Source: Phaseolus vulgaris
Lineage: Eukaryota; Streptophyta; Magnoliopsida; Fabales; Fabaceae
Assembly: GCF_000499845.2 (NCBI RefSeq)
Contig: NC_023758.2
Coordinates: 728,811-792,810 of the forward strand
Length of the DNA stretch: 64,000 bases
Direction of reading: 5' to 3'
This document shows positions 62,804 to 64,000 of the stretch, piece by piece. The position numbers were made by a program, and so were the translations under genes. The notes beneath the pieces are model-generated. The model was not told where the DNA came from. It saw only the letters and a list, made by a program, of their open reading frames with translations, and did not search any database. Position 1 is the stretch's first letter. The number at the start of each line of letters is the position of its first letter.

Positions 62804-63771
62804 CAACAACGAAAAGGGTTGGTTCAGATGGACGAAAGAGAAGCAAAAGTTTGAGCTTTGTTGTTGTTCATTGATTGCCACCGAGGTTGGAACATACAAT
62901 AACATATGACAGCATCCCTTGTATTGCTATACCAATGGCCGTGTCTGTATCTATCTGTGGGTGTGGTTTGTATGAGTCGTGAGAAAGAGAGAAGTTTATT
63001 TGAAGGTGGAGTGGTCAACTTGGACAGGATTGATGAGAATATCCCAACACCCAACCAAACCCTGCCATCTGGAGATAACGTTGGCAACTCTCCAGTTACG
63101 TGAAATTCCATGATTTTTTTATGGTTTTCGATTTGTCTCAGAGCCACCAACTAATTTTTTTTTTTTTTTTCCATTTCCGTGGCGCTTGGTTAAAACCTTA
63201 CCAGCTTTATAATCTGTCTTCTTACGTGAAGCTTTCTCCCAACTTAATTTACCTTATTGCACGGTTCACCTAATTCATCAGTAATGGAGATTAGTGATAG
63301 CATGCACCCTTCATTAACGAACACGCAGTATACTGAAATCAACTAATTAATACTATTAGGTGTGATAAAAAAAATTCTCTTTTGAATATTTGATACACAT
63401 TTATTCTTGAAATTATTTAGTAAACTTGTATAAGTAGGGGCTACACGATTTCACGACACCTCGATACCCATTATCATGTATAAAATGTATTAAGGTAACA
63501 AGATAACACAGATTAAATGTATGAAAAATTAAATAATACACTTTTTAATCTTGATATACGTGTTAATATGGACCAAAGAGTAAAATATTCATTAATGTCA
63601 TATAAATATGCAAACAATAAAAAAAAATACATCATTATTATTGCATTTATTATGTCGGTATATCGACTCAACATTAAAATGATTCATCAAAATTATATAA
63701 ATACACACAATAATCAAAGCAAAGATATATCATTATTATGGTATTTATTATGTCTGTATACTTATTATTTA
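62804..63771. other. 5' flank of the plastid protein gene and AT-rich spacer
   Basis: It should contain the promoter of the minus-strand gene in its first few hundred bases. A poly-T tract lies at about 63153-63170. The rest is AT-rich with only chance frames. Confidence 0.4.
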
Positions 63772-64000
63772 CACTACACGGAAATTATGAAATAGAAACC
63801 AATTTTTAGAGACCAAAATAATTAGTTGCAATAGTAACTAAATTAGAGAAAATTAGTTTATATTATTGTTAAATAGTTTCTAAATTAGTATCTAATTAGT
63901 AACCAAGGTTTTAACTACCAATCATTTAGTTTCTAAATTTGGTAGCAAAAACATTGGTTGTTAATTAGATACCAATTAAGAAACTATTTAACAATAATAT
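63772..64000. mobile_element. CACTA-like foldback element, cut by the window end
   Basis: It begins CACTACACGGAAAT, a CACTA-type terminus, followed by subterminal 'agaaaccaa' and 'agtaactaaatta' words. The segment 63860-63905 and the last 46 bases (63955-64000) are inverted copies with few mismatches. The loop itself contains 'actaccaa' and 'ttggtag' arms. The right end lies beyond the window. Confidence 0.55.

Noticed and set aside
1..64000. CRISPR arrays, rRNA genes, bacterial operons or integrated viral genomes
   Set aside because: None is present; the regular repeats are a satellite with a 530-bp unit, and all reverse-transcriptase traces fit Copia or LINE elements.

Overview
This is plant nuclear DNA: AT-rich, with intron-bearing genes, LTR retrotransposons primed by initiator-Met tRNA, plant LINE tails and CACTA/foldback elements. 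The best guess is a Phaseolus, most likely common bean (P. vulgaris). The main reason is an 18.8-kb tandem array of a unit of about 530 bp, which fits the 528-bp subtelomeric satellite 'khipu' in length and arrangement. That match rests on unit length and legume context, because no alignment could be run.

Layout. 1-8.8 kb: AT-rich intergenic DNA with worn LTR relics (1-185, 2690-3290), small TIR elements (6.5-7.3 kb) and a degenerate AT-rich minisatellite (8.5-8.8 kb) against the satellite. 8,829-27,634: 36 satellite units with internal unequal-exchange scars (2-, 4- and 10-unit duplications and a recurrent 13-bp deletion). 27.9-29.0 kb: a possible solo LTR. 29,404-31,825: a short, internally deleted Copia element with two LTRs, PBS, PPT and a 5-bp target duplication, inserted into a reading frame that looks like the RRM of a LINE-type ORF1. 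34.0-34.7 kb: a probable LINE tail. 36,788-37,552: an intronless SUPERMAN-type zinc-finger repressor gene. 37.6-43.5 kb: AT-rich spacer. 43,872-45,638: a large LTR followed by a perfect tRNA-Met PBS. 47,846-48,320: a 5'-truncated LINE with a 10-bp target duplication. 48.6-49.4 kb: promoter-like, GC-richer sequence without a convincing ORF. 50.3-52.6 kb: a decayed Copia gag-integrase region, itself carrying a small CACTA-like insert. 53,104-57,809: a ten-exon acetylornithine deacetylase gene whose third intron holds a 654-bp foldback element with a 10-bp target duplication. 58.5-59.6 kb: two TIR elements. 60,038-62,803 (minus): a nine-exon gene for a plastid CPBP/CAAX-type membrane protease-like protein. 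63,772 to the end: a CACTA-like foldback element cut by the window edge.

Only three genes look intact: the zinc-finger regulator, the arginine/ornithine-pathway deacetylase and the plastid membrane protein. The last two are convergent and about 2.2 kb apart. Nothing links the three functionally; this reads as a gene-poor, repeat-loaded segment beside a satellite block. Splice sites were placed by hand from GT/AG signals, continuous reading frame and remembered family conservation. No transcript or database evidence was available.
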